The notes under the pieces are model-generated. The model saw nothing but the letters and a program-made list of their open reading frames with translations. It searched no databases and was not told the origin of the DNA. From the NCBI GenBank assembly GCA_030549495.1, contig JAUIRK010001056.1, positions 186,001-250,000 on the forward strand: a stretch of 64,000 nt of DNA, in the 5' to 3' direction. This document shows, in pieces, positions 1-13,500 of the stretch. The DNA comes from Nectonema munidae. Taxonomy: Eukaryota > Nematomorpha > Nectonematoida > Nectonematidae. Numbering within the stretch: position 1 is the stretch's first letter; the number at the start of each line of letters is the position of its first letter. Made by a program: the position numbers and the translations under genes.

Positions 1-1407
1 TGTCTTAAGAAATGTTTAGTATATATCCAAATATATTTCAAATGACATCCAAATTAGTTAATATATAAAACCATGCAGGCGCATCCAAAAATGAAAGAAT
101 TTACATCAAATAGAAACAGAAAATATGTAAATTTGTATAACAGAAAATTGTTCGCTCCAATTATATTAAAGAGGGCAAAACTAATTTAAATTGGGCATGG
201 ACTAAAAGAAAGTGTATACATTTTTATATTTCAAGGGACTTCCGATGGAGGGGGGAGGGGGTTGGTATCGTTCCATCACTAATTCATGTGCTGTTTTGAC
301 ATGTAGGAAGATTTTCTTTGGTATGATTGTAAATAAGTGCAAATACTTATTGTCTTTTATGCATGTCTGATTATCTATTGTCCCTGTACAAAACTTGAAT
401 TACAATTTAGATCATGGGGGTTTAGCCCAGAAATTGCATCCATTATTCAACCCTTTGAGGACCGGTGGGATACTCGTGTCCCAAAAAATTGAAATCGTCT
501 GCTTTAGATATATAAAATTGCATTGAAAAATAAAGCAGGCGATTAGTCTTCAAAATTCTGGTCCTCAAAGGATTAAGTGTTTTTTACTAAAATTCTTAAA
601 ATTTACTTTAATTAATGTTAAATAATTTTGAAGTTTTTGGGAATCACACGCTACCAAATTCAAACAGATTATAATATTATTATCTTTCAGAAGCCATGGT
701 TTTTATAGCCCAAAATGATCACTATTTTTTTGTATGTACATTTTATATTTTTTATAAGTTAAACGTACTAGAGGCTACACTTCTCGTTTTAGGGTATCAA
801 TTTGTTCTTTTTTTATTGAAAATGAACAAGTAAACGCTAAAGCTCTCTGCCATACTCAAATTATTATTAGGGGAGGGAGGAGGGGGTCGGTAAAAAGCGT
901 TATCAGAGTATGGGAATAATAAAATAATTTTATACAAAAAAATATTTTATAAAAAGACAAATAGCAAGAAACAAAATTTTCTAGATTTTCAAGTTTATAA
1001 ACTATTTTTTGATTTTTCTTCAATCTTGTTTTCATTGAATTTTATCGTTTTCATAAAATTTCTGGTGTCCATAGACATTACATACATTTAATTGTAGAGG
1101 TTTAACAATACTAATTTTATCCATGGTTCCGAAAAAACAAATATTTCCATACCCATATCCAAATAGGGTCACATGACCTGTTTGGCTCCTCCTCTCTACT
1201 AGTGTGCGCTCATGTCTATAAGACGATCAAAAATTTTGTTTCTTAATAATTCTTCTAAGTGTATTATTTGTTTGAACTTTTTCTTTTCTATTTGTAAAAA
1301 TGTTAATGTATGATATGATGATTACAATCATTAATTTTGCTTAAATATTTTACAGAAAAGTTTTGTTGATGATTTTATATGATATGTAAAGGCTTGTCTG
1401 CCCTTTA
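1..1407. other. Sequence left of first coding exon
   Basis: Intergenic, 5' UTR or upstream intron. AT-rich, with short purine/G-rich tracts (near 245-265 and 871-895) and one palindromic MITE (451-572). I see no coding segment. Confidence 0.5.
451..572. repeat. Palindromic piggyBac-type MITE copy
   Basis: Starts CCCTTTGAGGACC and ends GGTCCTCAAAGG, with internal paired segments around CGTCTGCTTTA and AAAGCAGGCGAT. Right flank is TTAA; left flank reads TCAA, a degenerate duplication. Same family as copies near 8129, 13946 and 42828. Confidence 0.7.
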
Positions 1408-1422
1408 TTGGATAAAATCGCT

Positions 1423-1506
1423 ATGAACGAGGATAACTTTACGCTTTCTCAAATCAAAGAATGTGCACATTTCCATTACGACTTTAGTGAAATTGGCAAA
1501 TTATGC
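1423..1506 (+). CDS. ARHGAP32/33: RhoGAP gene exon 1 (residues 1-28)
   Basis: Encodes the start of the PX-like region, including IKECAHFHYD, which matches the CAHFHY block of vertebrate ARHGAP32/33. It ends at TTATGC followed by the donor GTAAGT, phase 0. Vertebrate proteins carry extra residues before this block, so either this is a short N terminus or an upstream exon exists. A possible 5' UTR acceptor (TTTTACAG) lies near 1354. Confidence 0.8.
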
Positions 1507-4500
1507 GTAAGTTTATTGATTTTTCTTCCCTCAAAAATATATAGACATATATACTTACATGATGTGAGCTACTATTATCATAAATTCTATTAGATATCAA
1601 TTTACTTCAGTTATATTAATCAATTTTTGTTCGTTTATTGAGGCAATTCGCTTTATCTATTTACTTTTTCTCATTAAAATCTATTTCCTTTTCTATTCAA
1701 AGTAAATGACCTTGAAAATGTATCAAATATTGATTCAGTGAGTTTAGATTACTTGGTGTCTCCTAAGCTTTTCTTTTTAACATGGAATTTATCGCCTATC
1801 TCATCTTTTATTCAAGTAAATCACAACCAATATTCGATTATTATTTTTCATCTTTTCTCACTATTATTTCTCCTTTCAAAGAACAACAATAATAAGGGGC
1901 AAGTTCCTGGCACTAGGCGTAGTAGTGTAAAGATCACAAAACCTTTTATTCTTGTTGAAAATTTCAACCTTTTGATTACTCTTACCTGTTAACCACCAGA
2001 ATAATCAGACGATATCTAATGTAAAGCAGAAGATTTGTATTAAAGAGCTTTGATAAACGCAGACGATTTTATTTTTGTAAAGTCGACTATAGTCGACATA
2101 GGGCGTTAACGGGTTAAGCCAATTTTCTTTGTATTAACTGATTTGTTAATTAAATTTTACATTTTAATCCACATTTAAATTAAATTTCATAAATATGGAA
2201 ATAATATTTAGTGATTTTACTATTTATTACCCATTTACGACCAATGTTCCTATTTTGGAACATAAGTAATTTCATCTTCGTCTGTTTTTTTCAATGACTT
2301 TTTAACTTTCTTAAAGGTAAAGGTACCATGTGGTGTTTTCATTGAAAAGGCATAATTTCGCCGCTTGTATCGAACTATGAAGAAAGTAGGCTTGCTGCGA
2401 GATCGAAGCAAAGACAATCGAAACCCAGTATCTAACCAATCTTACTCCTGCCCCTTATATATATTTTTTTTAACCCTTTCAAGCATTCGTTTTCGATAAT
2501 AAGTAATCTGATGCTTTTATTTTTCAAATAATTTTGATATAACTTAAAACAGAATATTGTGGCTAAAGATGATAATTATATGCGTTTGTAAGTTTGATAT
2601 TGCATATATTCTTGTTTTTCATTTCAATACCTATATTTTGAGGATAAGCAAATCATTAAATATTTTAGAATTTTTTATAAAACAAGAAAAGGTTATGAGG
2701 CGGTGTGGCAAAATCTTTCTCAACTTAAAGGATTACAATTGTTTAACCCAAGACCTAATTAGATCCCGTTGTCCCATTAAATAAAAATCGCCTGCCAAGT
2801 TACATAAAAACGCATTGAAAAAGAATATCTCTGTCTTCGATACTAAGCGATCCTGGTTTCGAATCAGGCATCAAACATTTTTGCTAATAGTTTGACATAA
2901 GCTGCGCAATTCTGCCTTTTTGATAACGACACCCATACCATGTTTACCTTTTATTGACTATATATTGGCTATGGTTTTATGTTATTTAAACTTTTTTAAA
3001 AAGATCAAATGGATTTCTCCTTAAATTTTCCTTCATTAAAAGCACAAATATAATATTTATTCTTAAATTGATTTTTTATTTTTTTGCAAGTAAAAGCTTT
3101 CTTCTTGAAGTGAAGTTGAATACTACTTTTATATAAAAAATTTTTTTGTTCTGTTTCTATTTTGTATGAAAAACATCTCTAAACTTTTCAAAAATAAGAC
3201 GACCTAAATTTTTTAATGGAGCATGAGGTATTGTAAAATTTTTTGTAAAAGTAATTTAGTTTTTTTATTATTTACTGAATGTGTCAACCAAGAATACTAT
3301 TTTTAGCATAAAAAAGGGTGATTGCACTTTACTGCCTGTGTTAATTAGTTTTTAAAAACTATTTTATTTATCTAAACTTTGCTAAATTTATCTAATTTTT
3401 CTTTTTTTTGGGAAACATGTTTATCTAAGCATACTTACAAATGCGAGAACAATAATACTTTAATAGCTTCTATGACTACTTACTTTCAGATGTATATAAG
3501 CGTAGTAATAAAACTATTTTCTAATGTCTTCTTCCCACTTGTTGATAGTTTTGCAAATAATAGTGTTACATATTCACCATCAGCACCAAACAAATACACT
3601 CATTAAAATGCTTGATTGATCAAATTTAATTAAAACGCCTTTAGACGAGAAGAGTAAGATGTCGCGCCTTTTTTCTTTTCCTTCATATCTTGAATTTGTT
3701 TGTTTATTTTACACAAGTGCTCTTTTATTAGTTGAAGATTGTGGAGGATGGCACAGACGACCACATAAAGTTGTGCGTGGATGAGGACTTTTATTCGATT
3801 CAAGTGAATTGTGTTGGCAATAATTGGATGCTTAAGCGCAGTCTCGATAACCTAATCTATTTTGATAAGTACCTACACTCTTGCATATATGACAGGTATT
3901 CCATTTTTCTTCTTACCTTTAATTCCCCCTGATGAAAGCATTACATCTCATCATCCAGCATAAAATGGACAAACCATTGATTGTAGTATGAGTAGTGTTT
4001 CGTCGATACAAAGGCCATTGCCATATTCTGATTTTTTGACCTTGGGGATAAAATCGCATCCTTAATAAACAATAATTACACTACATTTCACGAGTTTAAC
4101 TTTTTAGTATACTATATGATAAACAGAGCTTCAAATCTCAACTAATTAAACACTTTAAAAAAGTTTGTGAAATGTCAACACATCAAACCTCCTAATTTAA
4201 AGTAAATATGCACCGGATATCAGGGAAATATCCTGTTGGTAGGATATCGGGCTAAAATTCTACTATCCAGTATCCGGCTATGCGAAATCGGGCCTTACTT
4301 TACATTTTAGTGGATATTCAGATTACTATTATTTTGAGCATGGGATGAATTTTTTGATATTTTTATAAAACTATGTTTAACTTCATTACAATTATAGAGA
4401 ATAACATTTATACTCGAAAAGTTTTCTCTATTAATCTAAAAATTATAAAACTTTCATGTCAAATATTTTTTTATCTAGTACTAATTACCAATTCAAAATA

Positions 4501-7500
4501 AATATACTTTAAATGCTAATTATTACTTGAAAATAAAAAAATGTATAAAATTTTTTTTTCTAAATCAATTCATTTTAAATTTTCAGTTTAAAACTTTTTA
4601 CTTATTCACAAGTGACAAAATATTTAAAATATGAATAAAATTTAAAAATATTTCAAAATAAAATATAGTTTTAAAAAATTAAAAATCAAACTTTGACACT
4701 TTTTAATGATGTTTTTTAAATTGATATATAATACTATTTTATAATCCTCTTATTTAAAATAATTGTATTTGTTGTGTAACAATTCAAATTAATTTTTTTT
4801 TAAGATTTTACAAAATGAAATAAAGCTTAAATTTTAAGGAATAAAAACAGAATTAGATATCCAAAAAAAACAAATTTCTTGCTTAACTAAAAATAGGAAC
4901 TCTAATCACAAAATTAAAGATTAGAATGATAATAATGATTTCAAAAATAAATATTTATTTAACCCTCTCTCTCTAAATATTTCCAATTTTCAAGTTTTTC
5001 TATTTTTTTAATAAAAGATTTTTTTTATTTATTTTTGCTTTTTCTTTAATAAGTAAATCGTTAAACAAAATAATTATGTGTAGAGACATCCGGCCGACTA
5101 TCCGTAAATCTTCTCGGATATTTTCAAAAGCCTGATATCTGGTTAACCGGCTTTGTTACTGTTCGGTACATCCCTATCAAAAACTGCAATTATATTTTCT
5201 GAAGGTGTTATCGTCCAATTAGTACTACTTAATAATAATTCGTTTTTCTGATTCATTTTCCTCGTTACACCACTTGTCTGAAGATCTACAACTCAAATCC
5301 ACTCTTCAAACTTTCTTGTGTAGCATATTTAATGTAACTTTTAATGGAACACTCTACTCTACTTCTATCCCCACCTTTCCATCTCTTGATGTAATTGAAA
5401 CAAATCTAGCTTTGTAAATTTTTGTCTCCTAAAATATTCATATAAAGATTAAAAATATGTAGATGATTAATACTTTGATTAATAAAACACAGCTTCAGCA
5501 CAGGCACATGTCGTTATGAAAACTCGAAAATAGATTGCACGCACATAAATATAATAATGTATATTTTGAGACATATTGTGAATGAGAGCGAAGCGGGTTG
5601 AGGTAATTAAAAAATGGAAGTTTATTTAAAATTTTTGTTTTTTCAACTGTTTGCCAAAGATACGCCAGCATGTTGATATTAATTGCTTTTTAAACAAACT
5701 TGCTCTTTGTTTTTTCAATTTTTCCAATTTATTTGATTGCATCTTTTATTGTCTTCTCAAGATTTATAGAACCCTTTAAATAACTCATTGTTTGCTTGCA
5801 TCTGCTATTCTCCTCTAACAATTTATAGAGGTATTTCAGTAAGTCAATTAACTTAGATCCATCCCAAGAAATTCCTCATTTTCATATTTTAAAATTCTTA
5901 TATACAAGCAATTAGATTTTAACCTTGTTTTCTTCATTCATCATCTTGTTTCCAAATAACATTTTTTTAAATATATTTTTAAATTTCAAGTCTACTTTTT
6001 CATGTTTTATAATTTAATAAGATGCTTCCGTTTACACCTATTGTATAATGGGCTAATAGATACTTAGTGTAAATGAATTCTATACGATGATTGCCTTATT
6101 TGCGTTAGTAAATACTTCCTCCTAATTTTAATGTATATATTTTATATACGTATAATTATTTTAGGAAGTTTAGTAAACTATTGAATCTTAATCTTATCAA
6201 ACATAGCTCAGCCAAAAAGAATCCAAATGAACTTAGAAAGCTTGTTAACAATTATCTAAACACATTCTCCTCCTTACCCACTATCTCGATCAACTGCGCT
6301 CCTATTTTGAATTGGCTGCAAGTAAATTTATCTTTTTGTTTTTCTCCTTTCATTCCTCTCCACATCTCATATTTTTCCAAGATGGATAACAAAGGAAATC
6401 ATTTGGTGGCAACAGTTAATGCGGATATAAACATTCCTGCAATCACTGCAGCGTATGTCACAAAGCCATTTCAAGCCAAAACGTCATCTCAAATATCCTT
6501 TGAAGTATTTTTCTTTTTTTCCCTGAAAATCTCCAGCTGATATTTTCTCAGTTTAGTTAGTTAGTTCTGTATTTAGTCATTTGTTAGATTATAGAATGGT
6601 GTATAAGTCGACTACTGCCCCTCCCAAATTTATGCCAAAATATGGATTTCAATGATGTTCTCTGTAGTCTGTATTAGTCTACCCTACTTTAAAAATTATA
6701 CGGTAACGCGTAAAAAATAAACAAAATTTTTTAACTCAGTTGTTTTATAGCTCTGGCTTGGAACAATAAAAAATTTACAAATTAAAAATTTTTTTTACAA
6801 AAAAAAGTTGATTACCATCATCCATCGAATTTTTCGCTTCCATTGTCACCAAATATTTTCTGTGACTCTTTTCCTCTCATTTCATCATCGTAAAAATAAT
6901 CTCTCTATTTTTATTCTCCCCCGCATTCATATTATCTCTTTTCCAAACTAAACACTGGCAAAAGGGCTGCCCTCATAATTCCAGACTTAGTATACGACTT
7001 CTCTCAATCATCCACGTCGACCATTTTTGACGAATTGTATCTTTAAAGGGCTTATTCAATGAAACATCGAGTGGTTGAAAAACACTTGTAAGACCTCCTG
7101 GTATAACAGCAATCTCTGTGTTGTAGTGTTTTAACTTTTTTTGCTGAGTTAACAAGATTTGCATTGAATGAGTCCCAGATAAGCATACTCTTTGTACAAA
7201 GCAACTTGCCCATCTATTTCTCTAAACTCGATCAATCCAAACTTTCACCCTTCCTCAATCCATCCTTTTGGGTGGCAGTGAAGTACAACATCAGGATACT
7301 TTGCTTTCGGTATTGTTTTTCGCTTGAAAATTACCATAGGTTTTATCCTTGTACCATCAGCCAAACATGATAAAACCACTGTAAAGCGAGTTTTCTTATG
7401 ATTAGTAGTTTTTAATGGGATTGTCTTTTCGCCCTTTTGGCGTAGTCCTTTAATTCGTGATGATACAAAATTTTATGCGCTCATGAAAGTTTTTTCATTA

Positions 7501-10500
7501 TGCAAATGCCCTATACTAACTCTATCAGATAAGATTATAAAAGTTGTAAAAAAAATTGACATCGCTACTTAAGAATCCTAAAAAATTAAGATCCAAATTT
7601 CTCCTATACGACATTGATGCTACATTGGTCCTCAAAGGATTAACCCTTTCATGCCCAATGAGACGCCAGTGTCCTATATGCATGGTCTGCTTTCTGTTAT
7701 ATAAAAACTCAATGAATAAGATAAGCTGATAATAATAATAATAAGATTAAATGATAAGATTAAGATAAGTCAGCAGTGCCTAATGCTGATTTTTATGTAG
7801 GTTGGCTGAAAATACACTTACTCATCGATACGGCTGCGAAAGTGTAACAAAAATTCTATATTTTTCCCTGTTAGTATTTTCCATCGATGGATATACTTTC
7901 TCAGTTCATTAAAATATTGCTTTCTTTTTTTGAACTGATAGATTACCCTAATAACGAGATGGTCTAACCTAGGACTAACAACAACAACAAAAACTGTCTG
8001 TTCCTTTTTTAAAATGTATTTAATAAAAATTTTATACCAAGTTCCTAGTTTTTATATATCTGATTAAGTAATGTTGTATTCTTTTTCTTGGATCAAGTGC
8101 GTCAATGAAATTATTATTATTTTTTTAACCCATTAAGTCCGAATGTTCCCATTTGAGAACATAAGTAATTTCATCTTCGTATACTTTTTTCAATGACTTC
8201 GAATATAAATCGTCTGCGTTTTTTAGATATCGTCTGATTTCTATGGTACTTAATGGGTTAAGCAAAGGTGGCGTAGGTAATGTTGTAAAATGTAAATTAA
8301 CAGTACATAAATTAATTTTTCCTATTCCTTTCAACAGAATAATTTTTATATCATTAAGTTTTGATAGACGTATGGATAATGCGAGCGATGTCTCCCTGTG
8401 GTTAACCTTTTTCAGGCTTTGTGTAGATGATATGTATGCATAATTCGCTATTAATATTTTTCGTTATTCCTATCTATCTCTACCTTATGTGTATAAACTT
8501 TCGTAAGACGTCTTTTTCATAAGTTATACAAATAATAATTAATAACAATTGCCTTATAGTGTCAACTATACAATAAAATGAATAGAAGGTGGTTTTCCAA
8601 CTATTCATGTGCAATATTTATAAGAAATACATTTTTTACAGTAACTTTCAATAGTGAGGGAAGGCTCAGGGGTTTAACAAAAATTAAAATTTTCATCTCA
8701 TTTTTCAAATTCGAAATATATATAAAAAAACCTAAAATTTGAGCTTTAACTAACCATTTGACACTATTATTCTGAAGAATAATCTTCTGCTTTCTTTTTC
8801 AATGTATTTAAAGCAGGCGATTTTCATTTCTTGCGACATTGGTTACACGTCCTCAAAGGGTCAAATATTAACTTTTCCAATATTTTATCTATTTTTTATT
8901 TTTGTATTCTTAAATCAGATTAGTCAATAAATAATATTTTTTCATTTTTTACAAAAATATTTTTAATCTTTACCATAGATTGTATGAAAGAAAAGGTATT
9001 TAGACTTCTAAATAAAATATTAAGTAATGAAGAAAGCGCATAGATAATGTGAGACTCGTGATATCCGAATTAGATTGAATAATAACAAACCGAACATTTA
9101 AATAATTTAAAGATAAACCCCAAACTTAAGAGTTACGTGGAAGTTGCATTTTTTATCCAAAAAGAAAATATAGTTTTTATCTTAGCGGAATTTTCTTGAA
9201 ATATGCGTTTCGTTGAAATGGTGTCGTATGGGGTATTTTTTACGTATCGGGGCATTGTGTGGGAAGTCTGGAACACACTTGTTTAAATGGTTGTTTTCCC
9301 AAAAAGAGGTTCAGCAAATTTTTATTCTGCTCTACCTTTTGTATTTCCTGACTGAACAACGTATTTCATTTTTTCATAATTAAAATTCTTTCTTGTCAGG
9401 TTTAAAAGTAAAGCTTCTTATATTCACACATTAGATATTATATAAGTTATAGAACATTAGACAAATTATTCGAATTTGCAGCATGTATTGAAAATTTTTA
9501 TGTATTCACACAAATTTACCAAGCTTTTATTTCCTCTCCCTAGCTTATCTCGTATTGTTATTTTTGTAGAACAACAGTAACCCACGAATAACAATAACGA
9601 TCATTACTAAACTCTGTCTCGACAAAATACTCTTATCTTTTTTAGGCTTCTTATTATTGCACAATGTATAAAATAAATAAGATGGATTAGTTTTAAAATG
9701 TCTTGATCTTCTCTTCTCATTAAAATACTTTTGTATAATTGTACTCTTATCAAATCATCATCAACATATCACTATTCTATGTATAATATATCTCTACTCT
9801 TTGTATTGTACACACACGCACACACAAACTTTTGTGATTGCATACAATATTTTTATATTTTAATTACTTTGTTCTAAAATGTGGGTAGCATAAAACAAAG
9901 AATGGATCAGTAAAAATCATACCACAAAACACTACAATATTTATCATACGGCGGAAGTATCCTAGAATGCATGTTTAAATGTTTAAATATATGTATGTAT
10001 TCATATATCTCTATATATAATATGTAATATCTAGGTCTGTATTTATCAGTTGTTTTATAATGAAAAGTGTTATAAGCTTTACCCCTTGCTTATCTTATCG
10101 AATAATGTATACGAACTTATACATACATACGCAATATAAAGCTAATGAGTACTAAATACATGCATTATACATTATATTATATATAATAAACACAGTACTA
10201 TATTATTATATAGTTGTATTTAAAATCTATTGAACTGCAAACTCGATCCCTTGAAAAGTTTCTTTTATTCTGATACATTATTTTTAATGGAATACATGAA
10301 GCATTCTCATTCCAATCCTCAGTTTTTGTCTATCTTATTCCACACAAAAGCTGTTTACATTTTTGATAGAGTATTTCTTTTTAATATTATCTTTTATTAA
10401 ATTTGGCTTTTTCAATACATATTGTTTTTCATACCAAATCAAAAAAGTACATTTCATGATTACTCGTAGCCCCCTTATGGTATCAGTTTATTAAATCGAC

Positions 10501-13500
10501 TTATTTTGTCCGTCTTAACGCCTATGTTAAACAATAAAATCTTTGTTTAGTCACATACTGGTCGTTTGCAGACTCTAAATACAGGGGAGCCGGCTGGGCT
10601 AATACAGAGCGTATAAATTTATTTATTCCAAGAGAGTTACAGGGGCAGGAGTGCTTATCGATAAGATAGACGCATGTCAATTTGCTGATACTATGTCTGA
10701 AAATTAGTATTGTAAAAAATCACAGCATAATTTTTTCTTCATTAATTTTTTAAGTTCGTCCTTTTTCAATTTAAACGTGTGTTTTTCTTAAAAAACTTAT
10801 ATGTTGAATTGTAATCTTTCTATTAAATATTTTGGCTATTTACGCTTTTATAATTTATTGTTTCATCTTATTATTCCAAAATAAAGTTATTCTATATTTT
10901 TATTGCAATTTAAAAAGTTTCTGTAAATGTTGTAAATATTAGGGGGGTTGTAAACGAATCAAAAACAAAATTTTTGTTTATTGTTGAATTAATGCTTTGA
11001 AAAAATATGTGTTTTCCAATTTAAAAACAGTTTTTCACATTTGATTTTACGAATGAAACAAACTTTTAAATTTTAAAATAATTTAACTTTCAAAGAAATA
11101 ATATATCAATTAAAATAACGTCACTAATGTTTGTTTTACTTTAGATAAAAACAATTCAAAATTTAAAACTTACACTTAAAACTTAAAAACACTTCACTTG
11201 AATTTAAAATCATTTCACTTGAACTTGAAATGCTATAAAAGAGTAAAAAACAAAATGTTTAAAACAATTTAAAGTAAGTTTCTTAAAAATAAGATGAGCT
11301 AATTTCACTAATCTACAAAAAAATATTTTTTTTCTGAGGCAAGCATCATCTTATACTTTTTATACTATTTCGACCATGGAAAGTTCAAATCTTTTTACCA
11401 TTTTTCTCTATCTCATCTAGTTTTTGTGCTATTATCAATTAAATTGTATAAAGGAATCACTTTGAAAGATAAGAGAAAATTTATTATTTTTTGACAAAAA
11501 CTAAAAAATGATTAAAAATATTTCCTCTTTGACGACTTCTTGGAACTTTTATCAGGGTTTCGCGATATAACATCCAACAGTATCCCCATCATACTTGGTT
11601 CCCCTTCCTTTGTAGTGCCCTTTTGCTTTTCTTGGTGAAATCTTTCACCTGCTCGTCACTGACAGCACCCAAGTTTGGAGGAAAAAGTCAAGATGGGAGT
11701 GAGAAAATGTATTTTAGCGACATTCGACTTTCTGTCCTCATAGGAGGCAAGTGACTCATCAATGAGTTTTTGTAATTTGGAGACCTGTTTCCCAAAAAAC
11801 CTGCAGCTGATTTAAATGCCTTCCAAGCCCTTATTCTTTGTTTCCAGGGCCCTTCAAAACTCCTCCTTAATAACTCTCGATCTGTGGCCCAACGTTTTCC
11901 TTCTTTCAGCTTTGCTGAGCTAATTTTGGAAAAGTTTTGCCAAGTGTCAAAAGCTGGACTAGGCTTGTGAAGTGCTTTAACGAAGTTTTCATCAGCCCCA
12001 ACTTAATATGTAGGGGAGGTAAAGAACTTTGTTCTATTAACAAGTGGAACTTCTTTTATACTGTAGTTTCCTGGTTGAAATGAAGTTCTTTCGCCCCAGT
12101 CCTTCTTTCTGTAGTGTTCAGAAACCGCCCTGCTGTCCCATGCAAGAAAGCAAAATATTTGGTGAAGCTCTCTTCCCATTAAAAAGCCTATAACTTTAAA
12201 ATCACGCTAGCTCCCTGTGTTGAGAATATTTAACGCTTCAAGTAAAAGCCCTTTGTCATAAGATTCTTTCAAGTGAGTTGAGTAAGCAAGTGGACACATA
12301 TTTATTACCGTTATGAAGTAATACCCTTATTCTTTTGGAGGAGTCGATAAAAAGCCCCATTAGCGAACAAAAAAAAACAAAATTTTTACAATAACATAAA
12401 CGGTTTTCGCTTTCAAAAAAGATCATTTCAAATTTCTTCTATATTTCGTGATGAGATTCTTTTCTACTAAATTATTCTGTTTGAGCCTTAAACCAATACC
12501 CGAGAGATCTTTTGTGAGGTAAAGTTCTAACAAATCATTTACTTCCACTGCGTAAAAGGCTTAGGTTGAGAATCAGATTCCATAAAAAGGGGATTTACTT
12601 GATCTTCGAGAAGTTGAATCTTCAGATGTAATTTCCTCCTCCAATAAAAAGTCATTTTTCTTTTCTGGTGGACAAGGTACAGGATAATCCTTAGAATGAT
12701 TGACAGGCCTAATGGCTATGGAATATCTGAATAATCAATTTTCCTCCTGGAGGCATGTTTGAAACCCTTTATTTTGGTCAAACAAAAATAGCAGTCGTCA
12801 GCATGATTTGTGAACCCTCCATATCATTGGTACAGCGAATTGAATGAAGATTTTCTACCATTGACCAAGCAGTGAGGGCGTTATAACAAGATTGCATGAA
12901 ATATGTGGAGCCAGATTTATCTTGATCACCAATTTTGCAATCAAAATAACTATGGTATGTGCTTTTAGTAATGGGTAATAGAACGGCGTTGTGAAACTTT
13001 TGTGAACTGCCACAAATGTAACAAAGGAGTTTACATCATTGATACACTTTCTGTGATTTGAATTAGATGAAATCATTGAAATGAATAGACTTTAATTTTG
13101 AAAGACTTTTAACTATAAAAAATCTAAAAAAAATTAAAAAATAATATTAAAAAAAAATTATAAAAATTCAAAATAATATAAATAATTAAAATATTAAAAT
13201 AGTTTTTTCAAATATCAGGAGTTTTGTAAGTTTATTTTGATTGGATTTAAAATAAATATAATATACTGTAGAAATAAAGGAAAAATTGTATATAAAACTT
13301 TAATGTACTTAGATCTATCTCTGAATTCTGATGAGTACCGTCAAAATAAGTATCATAAATGAAATCAGTGTATCAAATTTGATTATTTTCACTATTTTTC
13401 ATGCTTGCCTCAAATTTTTTGTTTTTAGTGTTTTTTGTTTTCAAGCTTTGTGTTAAGTTTTATGGTGTAATTTAAAAAAGATTGATTGAAAAAGAAGATC

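Larger units (their letters stand above)
1507..3731 (+). other. RhoGAP intron 1
   Basis: Contains MITE remnants (about 1991-2112, 2225-2303), a minus-strand SINE (2317-2456) and a plus-strand copy (2825-2955). Otherwise AT-rich, nothing coding. Confidence 0.6.

Noticed and set aside
7164..7370. Plus-strand 68-residue open frame
   Set aside because: Complement of the Tigger transposase fragment.
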